Positions 1 through 7,360 of a stretch of DNA of 32,589 nt are shown piece by piece (positions within the stretch are counted from its first letter, which is position 1; every line of letters begins with the position of its first letter). Under the pieces are notes generated by a model. That model did no database searches, had not been told where the DNA came from, and saw nothing but the letters and a program-made list of their open reading frames with translations. The position numbers and the translations under genes are program-made. Source of the DNA: a virus; the IMG/VR virus record IMGVR_UViG_3300022208_000020, positions 1 to 32,589 of that record; one strand, 5' to 3'.

Positions 1-180
1 CTTCCTGCGGATCAGCTTGAGCAGTTCGTCGTCAATGGTGGTTTCGGTGGCGCTGGCGTACTCCTCGAAATAGTCGAGGATCGTGTCGGTCACACGGATC
101 GCCAAGCCCTTGGCGAACGGCGTGCCGTCCTTCGCGATTTTGGTCACCAGCTCCAGGCAGAGGTACACGTACTTCAACAT
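1..180 (-). CDS. Small hypothetical phage protein, C-terminus beyond window edge
   Basis: Partial leftward gene: the frame opens at an ATG at 180 and runs without a stop to the left edge (60 codons seen). The start is preceded by GAAAGGAGTC at good spacing, the same ribosome binding site style as its upstream neighbours. The visible protein begins MLKYVYLCLELVTKIAKDG and continues with charged, probably helical sequence. There is no membrane segment, cysteine motif or recognisable domain. It is the last visible gene of the leftward early operon, about 130 bases after the previous stop. Function unknown. Confidence 0.6.
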   Translation of the reverse strand, partial: MLKYVYLCLELVTKIAKDGTPFAKGLAIRVTDTILDYFEEYASATETTIDDELLKLIRRK

Positions 181-310
181 GGTAAGACTCCTTTCTCTTG
201 CTTGCTTCCTTGCGAAGCGGCCCGCGGAGCGCGGCTACGCCGCCGCGCCCCCGGTTCGCCAGAGTGTGTCAGTGCTTGCAGTCGCCAAGTTTCTGCGGGC
301 CGCGAATCAG

Positions 311-484
311 TTATTGTCCGGCCGCATCCCAGCGGCCGATGCTATCGGAGACCTCCGTGCCAGCCGACTTGATTTCCTCGTCGGTGACAGGGTTCCCGCT
401 CAGCGCGCGCCTCGCCAACTCCAGCATCTTGAACGCCCAGGCGAGGAGCAGCATCCCTTTCTCAAAATCACTCATTTGGCTCAT
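311..484 (-). CDS. Small hypothetical protein (57 aa)
   Basis: A 57-residue protein starting MSQMSDFEKG. The start at 484 is chosen because AGAAAGGAGG lies 8-9 bases upstream, inside the 3' end of the preceding lipoprotein gene; a second ATG at 475 is possible. The first half (MLLLAWAFKMLELARRAL) is an amphipathic or weakly hydrophobic helix, followed by an acidic tail. The gene overlaps the lipoprotein gene by 17 bases, so translation is likely coupled. It matches no family I recognise. An accessory to the neighbouring lipoprotein is possible but only inferred from the overlap. Confidence 0.55.
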   Translation of the reverse strand: MSQMSDFEKGMLLLAWAFKMLELARRALSGNPVTDEEIKSAGTEVSDSIGRWDAAGQ

Positions 485-806
485 TTGGCTCGACCTCCTT
501 TCTGTGGTACTCCTGGAGGGCTTCCAGGATGGTTTGGAATTGGTCGCGGGCACCTGGCGACTGTTGGCCCGCCAGGACCCGCCACTCCCAGGTTGCGAGG
601 AAGTCCCCGCCCTGGTGGATGATGATGTTGAGCCGCTCGATCTGGGCCGCGTCGAAGTCGCCCGCTTGCCGCATGAGGGTCAGCGTATCGACCGTCGCCG
701 CGAAGAGCTTCTGTGAGGCCAACAGTTGCTCGCGTTCGTTGGCTGCGCAGCCCGGCAGGAGGAGCAGGATCGTCAGTGTCGCGAATGTCACAATCGGTGT
801 TCTCAC
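468..806 (-). CDS. Phage-encoded lipoprotein (112 aa)
   Basis: Predicted lipoprotein. The N-terminus MRTPIVTFATLTILLLLPGCAAN is a signal sequence ending in a lipobox (LPGC), so the mature chain should begin at the cysteine with a lipid anchor. The mature part is about 90 residues, helical, with no further membrane segment. The start is a GTG at 806 with GAAAGGAG upstream. It overlaps the stop of the HTH gene by four bases (GTGA). Small phage lipoproteins can be outer spanins or surface proteins that modify the lysogen. No inner spanin partner is visible here, so the role is open. Its place in an early operon argues against a simple lysis role. Confidence 0.7.
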   Translation of the reverse strand: MRTPIVTFATLTILLLLPGCAANEREQLLASQKLFAATVDTLTLMRQAGDFDAAQIERLNIIIHQGGDFLATWEWRVLAGQQSPGARDQFQTILEALQEYHRKEVEPNEPNE

Positions 807-1216
807 GAGCAGTGACTCCTTTCAGCGCGCGGTTGGAGATAGGAAATGGCAGCCTGCCCGGCGATCGCGCGCCGCACCGCCGTCAGGTTGAACAGGTATT
901 GCCGGCCCGCCCGAAGGCAGGGGATTCGCCCGTGGAGGGCCTCTCGTTTCAGCCACGAGAAGCTGATGCCGAGTTGGCCCGAGAGTCTGGCGAGGCTCAC
1001 CAAATCGGTCTCTCGCGGCGGCTCCTTCGGCTCGCCAGGCAGTTCATCCTCCGCCTGCTGGTGGAGCAAGTCCCTGGCCGAGTTTTGCCGGCTCACCGGC
1101 CGTCCGTCGCCCATGATCTCGACGCAGGGGCCATCCGGGGCCCGGGTCAGGCCGACGGCCGCGACCATCGGGTCATCGTTCCGCCGCTGCTGGTAGGGGT
1201 TTTCAGGCACGTTCAT
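803..1216 (-). CDS. Excisionase/MerR-like helix-turn-helix protein (137 aa)
   Basis: DNA-binding protein candidate. Residues about 70-120 (SLARLSGQLGISFSWLKREALHGRIPCLRAGRQYLFNLTAVRRAI in outline) have the layout of the excisionase/AlpA/MerR-type winged helix: an HTH (LSGQLGISFSWLKREA) followed by a basic wing (GRIPCLRAGRQYLF). The N-terminal 60 residues are polar and probably disordered. The ATG at 1216 is used because GAAAGGAGTC is correctly spaced before it; an in-frame ATG at 1240 has no such site. The gene follows the TOPRIM gene by 12 bases and overlaps the lipoprotein start. It could be the excision directionality factor for the integrase, but it lies 6.5 kb away, so transcriptional regulation is equally possible. 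Confidence 0.65.
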   Translation of the reverse strand: MNVPENPYQQRRNDDPMVAAVGLTRAPDGPCVEIMGDGRPVSRQNSARDLLHQQAEDELPGEPKEPPRETDLVSLARLSGQLGISFSWLKREALHGRIPCLRAGRQYLFNLTAVRRAIAGQAAISYLQPRAERSHCS

Positions 1217-1227
1217 ATCGACTCCTT

Positions 1228-2118
1228 TCAGGGTTTCCACTTCGGGTCTTCTTCGAGCCGCTCCGCGATTCCCGCCAACTGCTTGCGGCCCGCGCGCTGC
1301 TTACGTTCTTGCGCCTTGAGCTTGGCCAGGTTCGTCAAGGGCAAAATGGCCGCCAGAATCGTGTTGCGCAGGGTCCGTGGATCGAGGGCGTCCAGTTCCC
1401 AGCAGTCGTCGCCATACTCCTGAACGTAGCTTGCGTAGCGGCTATCGGTAATCTTCGCCGGGTTCGGCGGCGGCGAGTACTCCTCGATCTGTTCCATGGT
1501 CAACGCGATACGCTGAACGTCCACCCTCGTGCCGAAGGTTAGATTGAGACGCTCGCGAATGTCTCGCGTCATATCGATGCCGGAGGGGTCGTGATCGCCC
1601 AAGTATACCAGGACGCAATCCTGCGACCGTCGGTGTCCGAACCGCAGCGCCCCCTGCCACAGGGCCGACTGAGACACGAAGCCGCGACAGACCAAGCAGG
1701 CAACATCCAACTCTTGGCACAGAGGCACGACCACGCCAGCGAGCGCATCCTTCTCGACCCACACCTCGATGTAGTAGGGTTGGTCCGCCCGGACGTCGAT
1801 GCGATACTCCTCGGCGCACGTGCGGACGATGTCAGCCGGGCCGTCCCAATGGGATAGTTGCCGGACTTCGCGCGTCCGGTCCACCATCAGGTTCCAGTGG
1901 AGTAGGCCAGCAAGTCGGGCCTTACTGACCACGCTTCCGAGCTGCTTGTAATTCCGCTCGGTATTCACGAGCAAGCCGCGCGCGACGAACTGGTAGTAGA
2001 GTTGTCGCAAGGTGAGGTCGAAGCCCTCAGCGGCGTACTCATCCATGATCGCCTCCGCCTGCTCGATCATCCGCAGAGAGTCGGCCCGGAACGCGTGTCT
2101 TTCGTAGCAGTACTTCAT
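1228..2118 (-). CDS. TOPRIM-domain protein, topoisomerase VI A/Spo11-like fold (296 aa)
   Basis: A phage protein of a recurring hypothetical family. The N-terminal half (SLRMIEQAEAI, then LTLRQLYYQFVARGLL and an SHWD motif) is followed by a TOPRIM-like metal-binding core. The acidic residues are in place: Glu122 in VWVEKDAL, then Asp175 and Asp177 in YLGDHDPSGIDM. The glutamate plus DxD arrangement is that of topoisomerase VI A/Spo11 and OLD-type nucleases. A DNA or nucleic-acid phosphotransfer role fits the RecT/exonuclease operon, but no catalytic tyrosine domain could be confirmed by eye. The ATG at 2118 follows GATGAGGA. The C-terminus is strongly basic. Confidence 0.65.
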   Translation of the reverse strand: MKYCYERHAFRADSLRMIEQAEAIMDEYAAEGFDLTLRQLYYQFVARGLLVNTERNYKQLGSVVSKARLAGLLHWNLMVDRTREVRQLSHWDGPADIVRTCAEEYRIDVRADQPYYIEVWVEKDALAGVVVPLCQELDVACLVCRGFVSQSALWQGALRFGHRRSQDCVLVYLGDHDPSGIDMTRDIRERLNLTFGTRVDVQRIALTMEQIEEYSPPPNPAKITDSRYASYVQEYGDDCWELDALDPRTLRNTILAAILPLTNLAKLKAQERKQRAGRKQLAGIAERLEEDPKWKP

Positions 2119-2121
2119 GGG

Positions 2122-2340
2122 TCAATCCTCATCTTCGTCGTCCAGAACGTCGCGATGCCACTTCCAACTGTGGCCGTGACGTTTGCGCAGGGCCCGGCCC
2201 AGCTCGATCTCCGTAGCGTAGAGCTTCTGCCATCGCGCCTTGCGTTGGTCCGTCGTGCCGCAGAGGGGGCGATCCGTGCCGCGACTCCGGCGGTACTCCT
2301 CGTTGGTCAGCCGGCCGGTGGGCAGGTTCGTCAGGACCAT
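2122..2340 (-). CDS. Small basic hypothetical protein (72 aa)
   Basis: A 72-residue basic protein starting MVLTNLPTGRLTNEEYRRSRG. The start at 2340 follows GGGAGG seven bases upstream, within the end of the SEC-C gene, and the stop is three bases from the TOPRIM gene's start. The middle (KARWQKLYATEIELGRALRKRHGHSWKWHRD) is rich in Arg, Lys, Trp and His, and the tail is acidic (DEDED). No known domain is recognised. Nucleic-acid binding is plausible from the charge but not shown. Confidence 0.6.
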   Translation of the reverse strand: MVLTNLPTGRLTNEEYRRSRGTDRPLCGTTDQRKARWQKLYATEIELGRALRKRHGHSWKWHRDVLDDEDED

Positions 2341-2341
2341 G

Positions 2342-2662
2342 TCAGGACCTCCCACAGCACTTCTTGTACTTCTTGCCGCTGCCACAGGGGCAGGGTTGAT
2401 TGCGCTCGCGGTTGGCCATTCGCATCCGCGCGAAGGCGGCCTCGACCTTCCGGCTGGAGTCGCCCTCCAGGGCCGCGACGTAGTCGCGCTCGCTGATTCC
2501 CCGCGCGGAGATCCCGAAGTCGCTGATCGTCTCGACCATGAAGTGGCAACTCCGCACGCGGAAGACGTCGCCGACGGTCACGACGTTGCGATGGCCGCCG
2601 GCGAGGAATTTCTCGAACTGCTCGGCGTTGATTTTCGTCATTCTGCCGTCAGGCTCTTGCAT
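2342..2662 (-). CDS. SEC-C motif protein (106 aa)
   Basis: A small protein ending in a textbook SEC-C zinc-binding motif: PCPCGSGKKYKKCCG at about residues 90-104, with the four cysteines in the CxCx8CC pattern. SEC-C motifs are best known from the SecA C-terminus, but in phages and bacteria they often end otherwise unrelated small proteins. The N-terminal 80 residues (KINAEQFEKFLAGG, then RVRSCHFMVETISDFGIS) are not recognised. The ATG at 2662 follows AAGGGAG. It lies between RecT and the TOPRIM gene in the leftward operon. A link to protein export is not implied. Confidence 0.7.
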   Translation of the reverse strand: MQEPDGRMTKINAEQFEKFLAGGHRNVVTVGDVFRVRSCHFMVETISDFGISARGISERDYVAALEGDSSRKVEAAFARMRMANRERNQPCPCGSGKKYKKCCGRS

Positions 2663-2735
2663 GGGTGACTCCCTTCACTCAGGCCCGGCCGGCGTCACGG
2701 CGTCACCGACCGGGCCATTCGGAAACGCCTGCTCG

Positions 2736-3929
2736 TCAACCGCCGAGAGGCTGGATCTTCTTGGTCAGGCACACCGGGCAGAGTCCCCACTGCGTACCTG
2801 CGGACGGCTTCGCCTGGCTGAGAGGGAACTTGTGGCCCTTGTTCAGGCACTGGAACATCGGATCGTCAGTAGGCGGCGGCGGTGAACCGGCAGGCGGTGA
2901 CTCGATAGCGTCGCCGGCGGGTCCGGTTGCCGGCTCGGCGGGCTCGGCCGTCGTAGGGTCCGACGGTTCGGGCTCGACGTCCGGCTCCGTGATCGACGGG
3001 TCCGGCTCCGGGATGCCGAGCAGCTCCGTCCGAATGATGTTGAAGGAACCGCACTCCAGATCCGGGCAGTGGGACTTGCCCTTGTTCTTGCCCTTGTGGC
3101 ACGGGACCGGGTTGTCGAAGGTCTGCCCGCAATCCTGGCAGGTGTACGCGCCGAGTTTTTCGGGCTCGACGGTCGGCTCGGGCGCAGGCGCGGTGATGGG
3201 CGGTTCCTCCGGCGTCTCGGCCGGTGTGCCGCTGAGCTTCTCCAGGACGGCGGCCGCGCCCAACTTGACTTCGTGGGACGCCACAGCGTGCCGCTCCCCG
3301 AGGTCCTCCAACTCGTCGGTCGTCAACATGCCCATTTTGATCTCGGGGCAGTGCATACTCGCGAACCAAGCAGCGGCCCGATAGGTAAACATCAACTCCG
3401 GAATGGTCAGCCACTTGGAGCCTTTCTTCTTGTCCCATTCCTCACCCCGGACGACCTTCCACGTGATCCAGGGGCCGTAGAGGACCTTGCTGGTGCTCTT
3501 GCGAGTGGCGAAGGCGCGGACCGCGTAATCGTCCTTGGACGGGTCCTTGCCCACGACCTCGTAGTCGAGTGGGTCCGTGAACAAGCCGGATTGATTCAGG
3601 AGCGTGATTACCAACTTCGCCTCCATGCCCGGCTGGCCATAAACGACGTAGGAGCCCTGGAGGAAGGCGATGGGATGCACTCGCAAGCGGAGAGCCATGT
3701 CGATGGCGATAAAGCAGTCATCGACCTGGCCCTGCCATCGTTCCGGGACCAATTTCGTATTGGCCAGCCGGCGGGCGTACCAGTACGCCTCCTCAATGTT
3801 CCGCGGGTCGAACCCCCGCGGCGACATCGCAAACTGGCCTTGTGGGGCGATGGGGTTCTTCGGTAAGGTCACCCCATTGCCGTTCCCCTGCTGCTCTTTT
3901 TCTGTTCGTTCTTGGGTTGGCGTTTCCAT
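2736..3929 (-). CDS. recT: RecT-family single-strand annealing protein with C-terminal zinc ribbons (397 aa)
   Basis: RecT-type annealase. Residues about 40-220 carry the family pattern: AYWYARRLANTKLVPE, then DCFIAIDMALRLRVHPIAFLQGSYVVYGQPGMEAKLVITLLN, YGPWITWKVVRGEEW and PELMFTYRAAAWFASMHCPEIKMGMLT in outline. It would anneal complementary single strands made by the neighbouring exonuclease. Unlike most RecT proteins (about 270-330 aa), it continues with an acidic, Pro-rich linker holding a Cys-rich ribbon (Cys264, 267, 277, 288, 293) and a second one at the very C-terminus (FQCLNKGHKF... CPVC). The ATG at 3929 follows GAAAGGA. Its start is four bases from the exonuclease stop. Confidence 0.85.
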   Translation of the reverse strand: METPTQERTEKEQQGNGNGVTLPKNPIAPQGQFAMSPRGFDPRNIEEAYWYARRLANTKLVPERWQGQVDDCFIAIDMALRLRVHPIAFLQGSYVVYGQPGMEAKLVITLLNQSGLFTDPLDYEVVGKDPSKDDYAVRAFATRKSTSKVLYGPWITWKVVRGEEWDKKKGSKWLTIPELMFTYRAAAWFASMHCPEIKMGMLTTDELEDLGERHAVASHEVKLGAAAVLEKLSGTPAETPEEPPITAPAPEPTVEPEKLGAYTCQDCGQTFDNPVPCHKGKNKGKSHCPDLECGSFNIIRTELLGIPEPDPSITEPDVEPEPSDPTTAEPAEPATGPAGDAIESPPAGSPPPPTDDPMFQCLNKGHKFPLSQAKPSAGTQWGLCPVCLTKKIQPLGG

Positions 3930-3933
3930 AGAG

Positions 3934-4821
3934 TCATTGTCCTTTCTTGAATCGGGGCATCCGGAACTCGGTGGGTTCCACGACGTACCCCTTTCGCGTT
4001 TCGATCTTGTAGGTAAACACGCCCGCCGGGGCCTTCGTGCCGTCCGGCAGGGTCAGGGCCGGATACTGCCCGGCCTCGGCGTCGCCCAGAGCGACGATGA
4101 GATTGTTCATCGCCGCTTCTTTGGCCTTGTCCGCTTCCCGAGCTGTCGTCTGAGCAGCGATGGCGGCGGCCACGACGTCCGGGTCCAGCGGTACGGTCTT
4201 GTCGAGTTGGCGGATGCGGCGCTTCAGGTACTCCGTGTGAGGACTTGAATCTTCCGGCGGCGTGTCTTTCAGGACGTAGCCGTTCCAGAAGGCCAAGACC
4301 TTCTCGATGATAATGTCGCTCAGTTCCCGGCTGTGGCCGATAGTGAACAGGCTAAAGCCCCGTCCGGTGATGAAGGCGGGGACGTGACACACGTCTCGCT
4401 CGCAGGCCCGCGCCTGCGTTATGGCCTGAATCAGGACCCGGTGGGGCACCTCGTCAGTGCCGGACTCGCCCCAATCTTCGGGCACCCAGCCGCCCAAGCC
4501 GGTCGTCTTGCACTCGACCGGTTCGCGACTGGCGAACACCAGGGCGTCACAGTGGACCAAGATCGGCGTGCCCTCAATCCGCCGCTCCGTGCCTCGGCGG
4601 TCGAGTCTCCCCAATTCCTCCTCGGCGTAGGTCAAGACCGCGTCCTCGAAGATTCGCCCGGCCTTCGTCAACTCCGTGTCCTCGCGAGGCTCGACCTTGC
4701 CGGTCTTTTCCAGCCACAGATCGTAGGCGCTCACCCAGGGCGATAGGCCCAGGATCGCCGCCACGTCCGATGCCCCGATGTTCTTTTGCCGCTCCGTGAT
4801 TTGTGTCGCCGTCAGGGTCAT
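3934..4821 (-). CDS. YqaJ-type viral recombinase/exonuclease (295 aa)
   Basis: Lambda-exonuclease-fold nuclease of the YqaJ type, expected to resect dsDNA 5' to 3' and hand single strands to RecT. The diagnostic N-terminus is present (RQKNIGASDVAAILGLSPW, residues 11-29). The metal-binding set is visible: Glu59 in GRIFED, Asp92 in VHCDALV and the ExK pair Glu103/Lys105 in PVECKTT. A helix with a QAITQ-like sequence follows. The start at 4821 overlaps the previous stop as ATGA, and the C-terminal region (residues 220-295) is charged. Upstream in-frame codons are rejected because they overlap the preceding gene. Its place next to RecT supports the assignment. Confidence 0.82.
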   Translation of the reverse strand: MTLTATQITERQKNIGASDVAAILGLSPWVSAYDLWLEKTGKVEPREDTELTKAGRIFEDAVLTYAEEELGRLDRRGTERRIEGTPILVHCDALVFASREPVECKTTGLGGWVPEDWGESGTDEVPHRVLIQAITQARACERDVCHVPAFITGRGFSLFTIGHSRELSDIIIEKVLAFWNGYVLKDTPPEDSSPHTEYLKRRIRQLDKTVPLDPDVVAAAIAAQTTAREADKAKEAAMNNLIVALGDAEAGQYPALTLPDGTKAPAGVFTYKIETRKGYVVEPTEFRMPRFKKGQ

Positions 4822-5180
4822 GGTGTCACCTCGCTTTCTCGTTTCGCTTGGATCGCCGCGTGGACCACATCGAGCAGGCCCCAGGGCCTCGGCACTTTGA
4901 GGCGCGGCCCGCGATGCTTCGGGTCGATATAGATTCGCTGGGTGATCGGGTACAGGTTGTAGCACCACCGAAACATGCCGGAATCGTAGACTCCCGTTCC
5001 ATAGACTCGAAGTTGATAATGGCTGCCAGGAACACATTGATTCAAGACCAACTCGTGCTTCTCGGCGAATGCGAGTCTGCGAGCCATGGGGCAGGTCGCT
5101 ATCGCGCGGAACGCCCGCTGCCCCTTGCGCTGCTCGCGCTTTTCCCTCATTCGGCGGAACATATCGCCCATGTTGCCCAT
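4818..5180 (-). CDS. Hypothetical protein (120 aa)
   Basis: A 120-residue basic protein beginning MGNMGDMFRRMREKREQRKG, with a helical, highly charged N-terminus. The rest looks like mixed alpha/beta sequence with many aromatics (MFRWCYNLYPITQRIYIDPKHRGPRL). No motif is recognised. It is coupled to the exonuclease gene by an ATGA overlap and starts three bases after the previous stop, so it is part of the recombination operon. A nuclease partner role is only a guess from position. Confidence 0.6.
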   Translation of the reverse strand: MGNMGDMFRRMREKREQRKGQRAFRAIATCPMARRLAFAEKHELVLNQCVPGSHYQLRVYGTGVYDSGMFRWCYNLYPITQRIYIDPKHRGPRLKVPRPWGLLDVVHAAIQAKRESEVTP

Positions 5181-5183
5181 TGA

Positions 5184-5612
5184 TTAGCCCGCCTTTCTGC
5201 TGAGCAGTTGCACGCGGATCATCGGCCTGTCGCTCGAGGTGAAGTCCACCTGCATCGCGAGCCCATCCTCAGTCTCGACCTCATGCGGGTTCTCGTTCGG
5301 CCAGTAGCCGTCGCCCATGAGGATGCTGAGGAATCGGTCCTTGATCTCGCCATAGGTCACGCCCCAGTAGTAACGGCAGGTACAATCGTCATCACAAAAC
5401 CGGCCATCCATGTAGCGGCGCACGCTCAGGCATTTGGAGCAGCCGGGACGCCCGCACTGCGCGCAGTGCTCGATCTCCTCGGCCGACACGTCCTCGCCGC
5501 AGGTTGGGCAGGGATTCAACCCGGCGTCAACGGCGATGGCCTCGGCCTTGCGCCCCTCACGATCCTGGTCGTGGCGCTCGCGGTCCAGTTGTCTGTCGAT
5601 CTCGGTTTTCAT
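5184..5612 (-). CDS. Zinc-finger-like Cys-rich protein (142 aa)
   Basis: A 142-residue protein with a basic coiled N-terminus (MKTEIDRQLDRERHDQDREG) followed by paired cysteine knuckles: CPTCGED, CAQCGRPGCSKC and CDDDCTC between about residues 35 and 79. The spacing suggests a two-zinc, treble-clef or RING-like fold. The remaining 60 residues look globular (YWGVTYGEIKDRFLSILMGDGYW). The ATG at 5612 follows GTGAGGA. It matches no family I can name. It lies between the SbcC-like ATPase and the exonuclease, so protein or nucleic-acid binding in recombination is likely but inferred. Confidence 0.6.
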   Translation of the reverse strand: MKTEIDRQLDRERHDQDREGRKAEAIAVDAGLNPCPTCGEDVSAEEIEHCAQCGRPGCSKCLSVRRYMDGRFCDDDCTCRYYWGVTYGEIKDRFLSILMGDGYWPNENPHEVETEDGLAMQVDFTSSDRPMIRVQLLSRKAG

Positions 5613-5621
5613 GGCGTTTCC

Positions 5622-5810
5622 TCACTTTCGCTTGAGTTTCACGCTGGCGGCGCGCGGGGTGTACTCTCGGTGGACGCCCCAATGGATATCGATTTCGTGC
5701 AGTTGACGGCAGCCCGGGCATCGCAACTCAATGTGCGTCTGCACCGGTTCCAAGCCCCGACGCTCGTTGGATCGTCTACATGCGGAACAGAACCAATGCA
5801 ACGTTGCCAT
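5622..5810 (-). CDS. Small zinc-ribbon protein (62 aa)
   Basis: A 62-residue protein with two CxxC knuckles, CSAC (near residue 8) and CPGC (near residue 31), followed by HEID and a basic tail ending KLKRK. The 20-odd residue spacing fits a zinc ribbon. The start at 5810 lies ten bases after the ATPase stop; the ribosome binding site is weak (a GTGAG-like stretch), so coupling to the upstream gene is likely. Small zinc ribbons of this type are common in phage early operons, and their roles are mostly unknown. Confidence 0.55.
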   Translation of the reverse strand: MATLHWFCSACRRSNERRGLEPVQTHIELRCPGCRQLHEIDIHWGVHREYTPRAASVKLKRK

Positions 5811-5819
5811 GTCACTATC

Positions 5820-7013
5820 TCACAATCCGGCTCGAACGCTGCCGTCTTCGATCACGACGCCGATCTTGCCGCTTTCGTCCGTCTGCTCCACCCACAGCTG
5901 ATAGTCTTGCCCGACCGCCATCTGCTCGATCCTCTGCTTTGTCTCCGTGTCGAGGGCGTTCCCGTCGATGAGCATGACGCGGAGGGTCGGGTTCAGGGCC
6001 ATCTGAATGGCCATGCTGATCTCCAGTTGCTTGGCGTGGTTGACCTGCGCCAGGGGGATGCCGTCGTAGGCCACCCCATCGTCCGTGACGGTCAGTCCGT
6101 CCACCGGCATCTTCATCTGGGCCAGGGCCCCCGCCTTGGCCGCCTCCGCCGCCTCCAGGGACTCGTGCGACTCGCGGATCAAGCCCGTACACTGCTCGAC
6201 CAGGGCGGCCACTTCGTCATACCGTCGGTTGGCCCGGACACAGCGGTTATCATCCTCCGCGGTCGCCAGTCGCTGTCGCAGGTCGCTCGGGTCCTGCTGT
6301 GGGGTGTCGGCCAGCGTGTCCTTCGCTTGGGCGATCTTCTTCTCCAGGCTGACCAGTTCGGCCAGGAGATCCCGCTGCTTGGCAACCATAGCATCCAGGG
6401 ATGCCGTGAGTTGTCCGCGTGTGGTGTTGTGCGCATCGACCCGCCGCAACTGTTCGGCGATCTCGGCGACGGAGACCTCCTCGGCTGGCGCATCCGGGTA
6501 CTTCCTCAGTTGCGCCAGTTCGTCACTACGACGTTTCTTCTCCGCGAGCAGCTCGGCGCGGTACGACCGGCACTTTTCGATCTCGGCGTCATGCGCGCCC
6601 AGGTCCACACCGAGCAGCTCGATCAATATCTGCCGCTGCTGCTTCTCCGTCTGGCGGATGAAGGCCAGGGGATCAAAGGCGATGTCGCCGACGAATGTGT
6701 TAAGCAGCGCCTGTGGGGAAGACACCTTGTAGCCCTGCGCGGTAGTGACCTCCAGGTGGGAGCCCGCGCCGGTGAACTGGCGAGTGATGACGTACTTCTC
6801 CGTCTCCAAGACGACGACGGCCTTCGTCTCCCCGTCGCGGATCGGCTTCTTCGGGGACGCCGCCTTGCCGCCGAGCGCGGCGGGAATCGCGTCCAGGACG
6901 CAGGACTTGCCCGCGCCGTTCTTGCCCGTGATCGTAACGACGTGGCCGTCCGGCTTGATCTCGACCGCGACCAGTCGCTTGAAATTGCTTGCCGTGAGTC
7001 GAATGATCTTCAT
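5820..7013 (-). CDS. SbcC/RecF-like AAA ATPase (397 aa)
   Basis: SMC/RecF-type ATPase in a compact phage form. Walker A is GKNGAGKS at residues 30-37 after a start typical of the class (MKIIRLTASNFKRLVAVEI). Residues about 130-300 are a heptad-rich, charged coiled coil. The C-terminus carries a signature-like helix (NHAKQLEISMAIQMALNP) and a Walker-B-like LRVMLIDG near 344-351, where glycine follows the aspartate as in related phage ATPases. It probably acts with the exonuclease and RecT in end processing. The start at 7013 follows AAAGGAG; the in-frame ATG at 7031 sits on that ribosome binding site and is rejected. Confidence 0.8.
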   Translation of the reverse strand: MKIIRLTASNFKRLVAVEIKPDGHVVTITGKNGAGKSCVLDAIPAALGGKAASPKKPIRDGETKAVVVLETEKYVITRQFTGAGSHLEVTTAQGYKVSSPQALLNTFVGDIAFDPLAFIRQTEKQQRQILIELLGVDLGAHDAEIEKCRSYRAELLAEKKRRSDELAQLRKYPDAPAEEVSVAEIAEQLRRVDAHNTTRGQLTASLDAMVAKQRDLLAELVSLEKKIAQAKDTLADTPQQDPSDLRQRLATAEDDNRCVRANRRYDEVAALVEQCTGLIRESHESLEAAEAAKAGALAQMKMPVDGLTVTDDGVAYDGIPLAQVNHAKQLEISMAIQMALNPTLRVMLIDGNALDTETKQRIEQMAVGQDYQLWVEQTDESGKIGVVIEDGSVRAGL

Positions 7014-7100
7014 GGTTATGGCTCCTTTCAAGCCCTGCCGGGGCCGGCCAGAGTGCCCGGCGCGGGCGAGAACCGGCCCCGACGTGCAGGGTCAAGTCGC

Positions 7101-7360
7101 TTAGGTGCTCATCGCCTCGGTCATTGCCTGCCGGTATGCGGCCTCAGCCTCCTCCAACTGAACCCTCAGATGGTCCTCAAGGAGCGCGCACACCAATCGC
7201 CAGATGTACTCCGGCAAACCAGAGAACCCCTTGTTGGTGCACTTGAAAAAATCGTGTCCCCGCTCGGGGAGAGATTCTGGATCGCCTTGCGAAAACTCGA
7301 TTGTTCCTCTTTCGCACGTTCGACCTTACTTGCTGCGGATCGTACCTTCTCTGTTTCCAT
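7101..7360 (-). pseudogene. Small gene, probably read through a frameshift at an A6/T6 run
   Basis: An ATG at 7360 with GAAAGGG upstream opens a frame beginning METEKVRSAASKVERAKEEQ, a charged helix, which by itself ends at 7166. A different frame, with no start codon of its own, is open from 7325 to a stop at 7101. It reads well as protein (FKCTNKGFSGLPEYIWRLVC, then a helix ending EAMST). The two join if one base is added in the A-run at 7246-7251 (T on the coding strand), giving an 86-residue protein. Either the sequence has a homopolymer error, the gene is broken, or slippage makes the product. Function unknown; it is the first gene of the leftward early operon. Confidence 0.45.
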
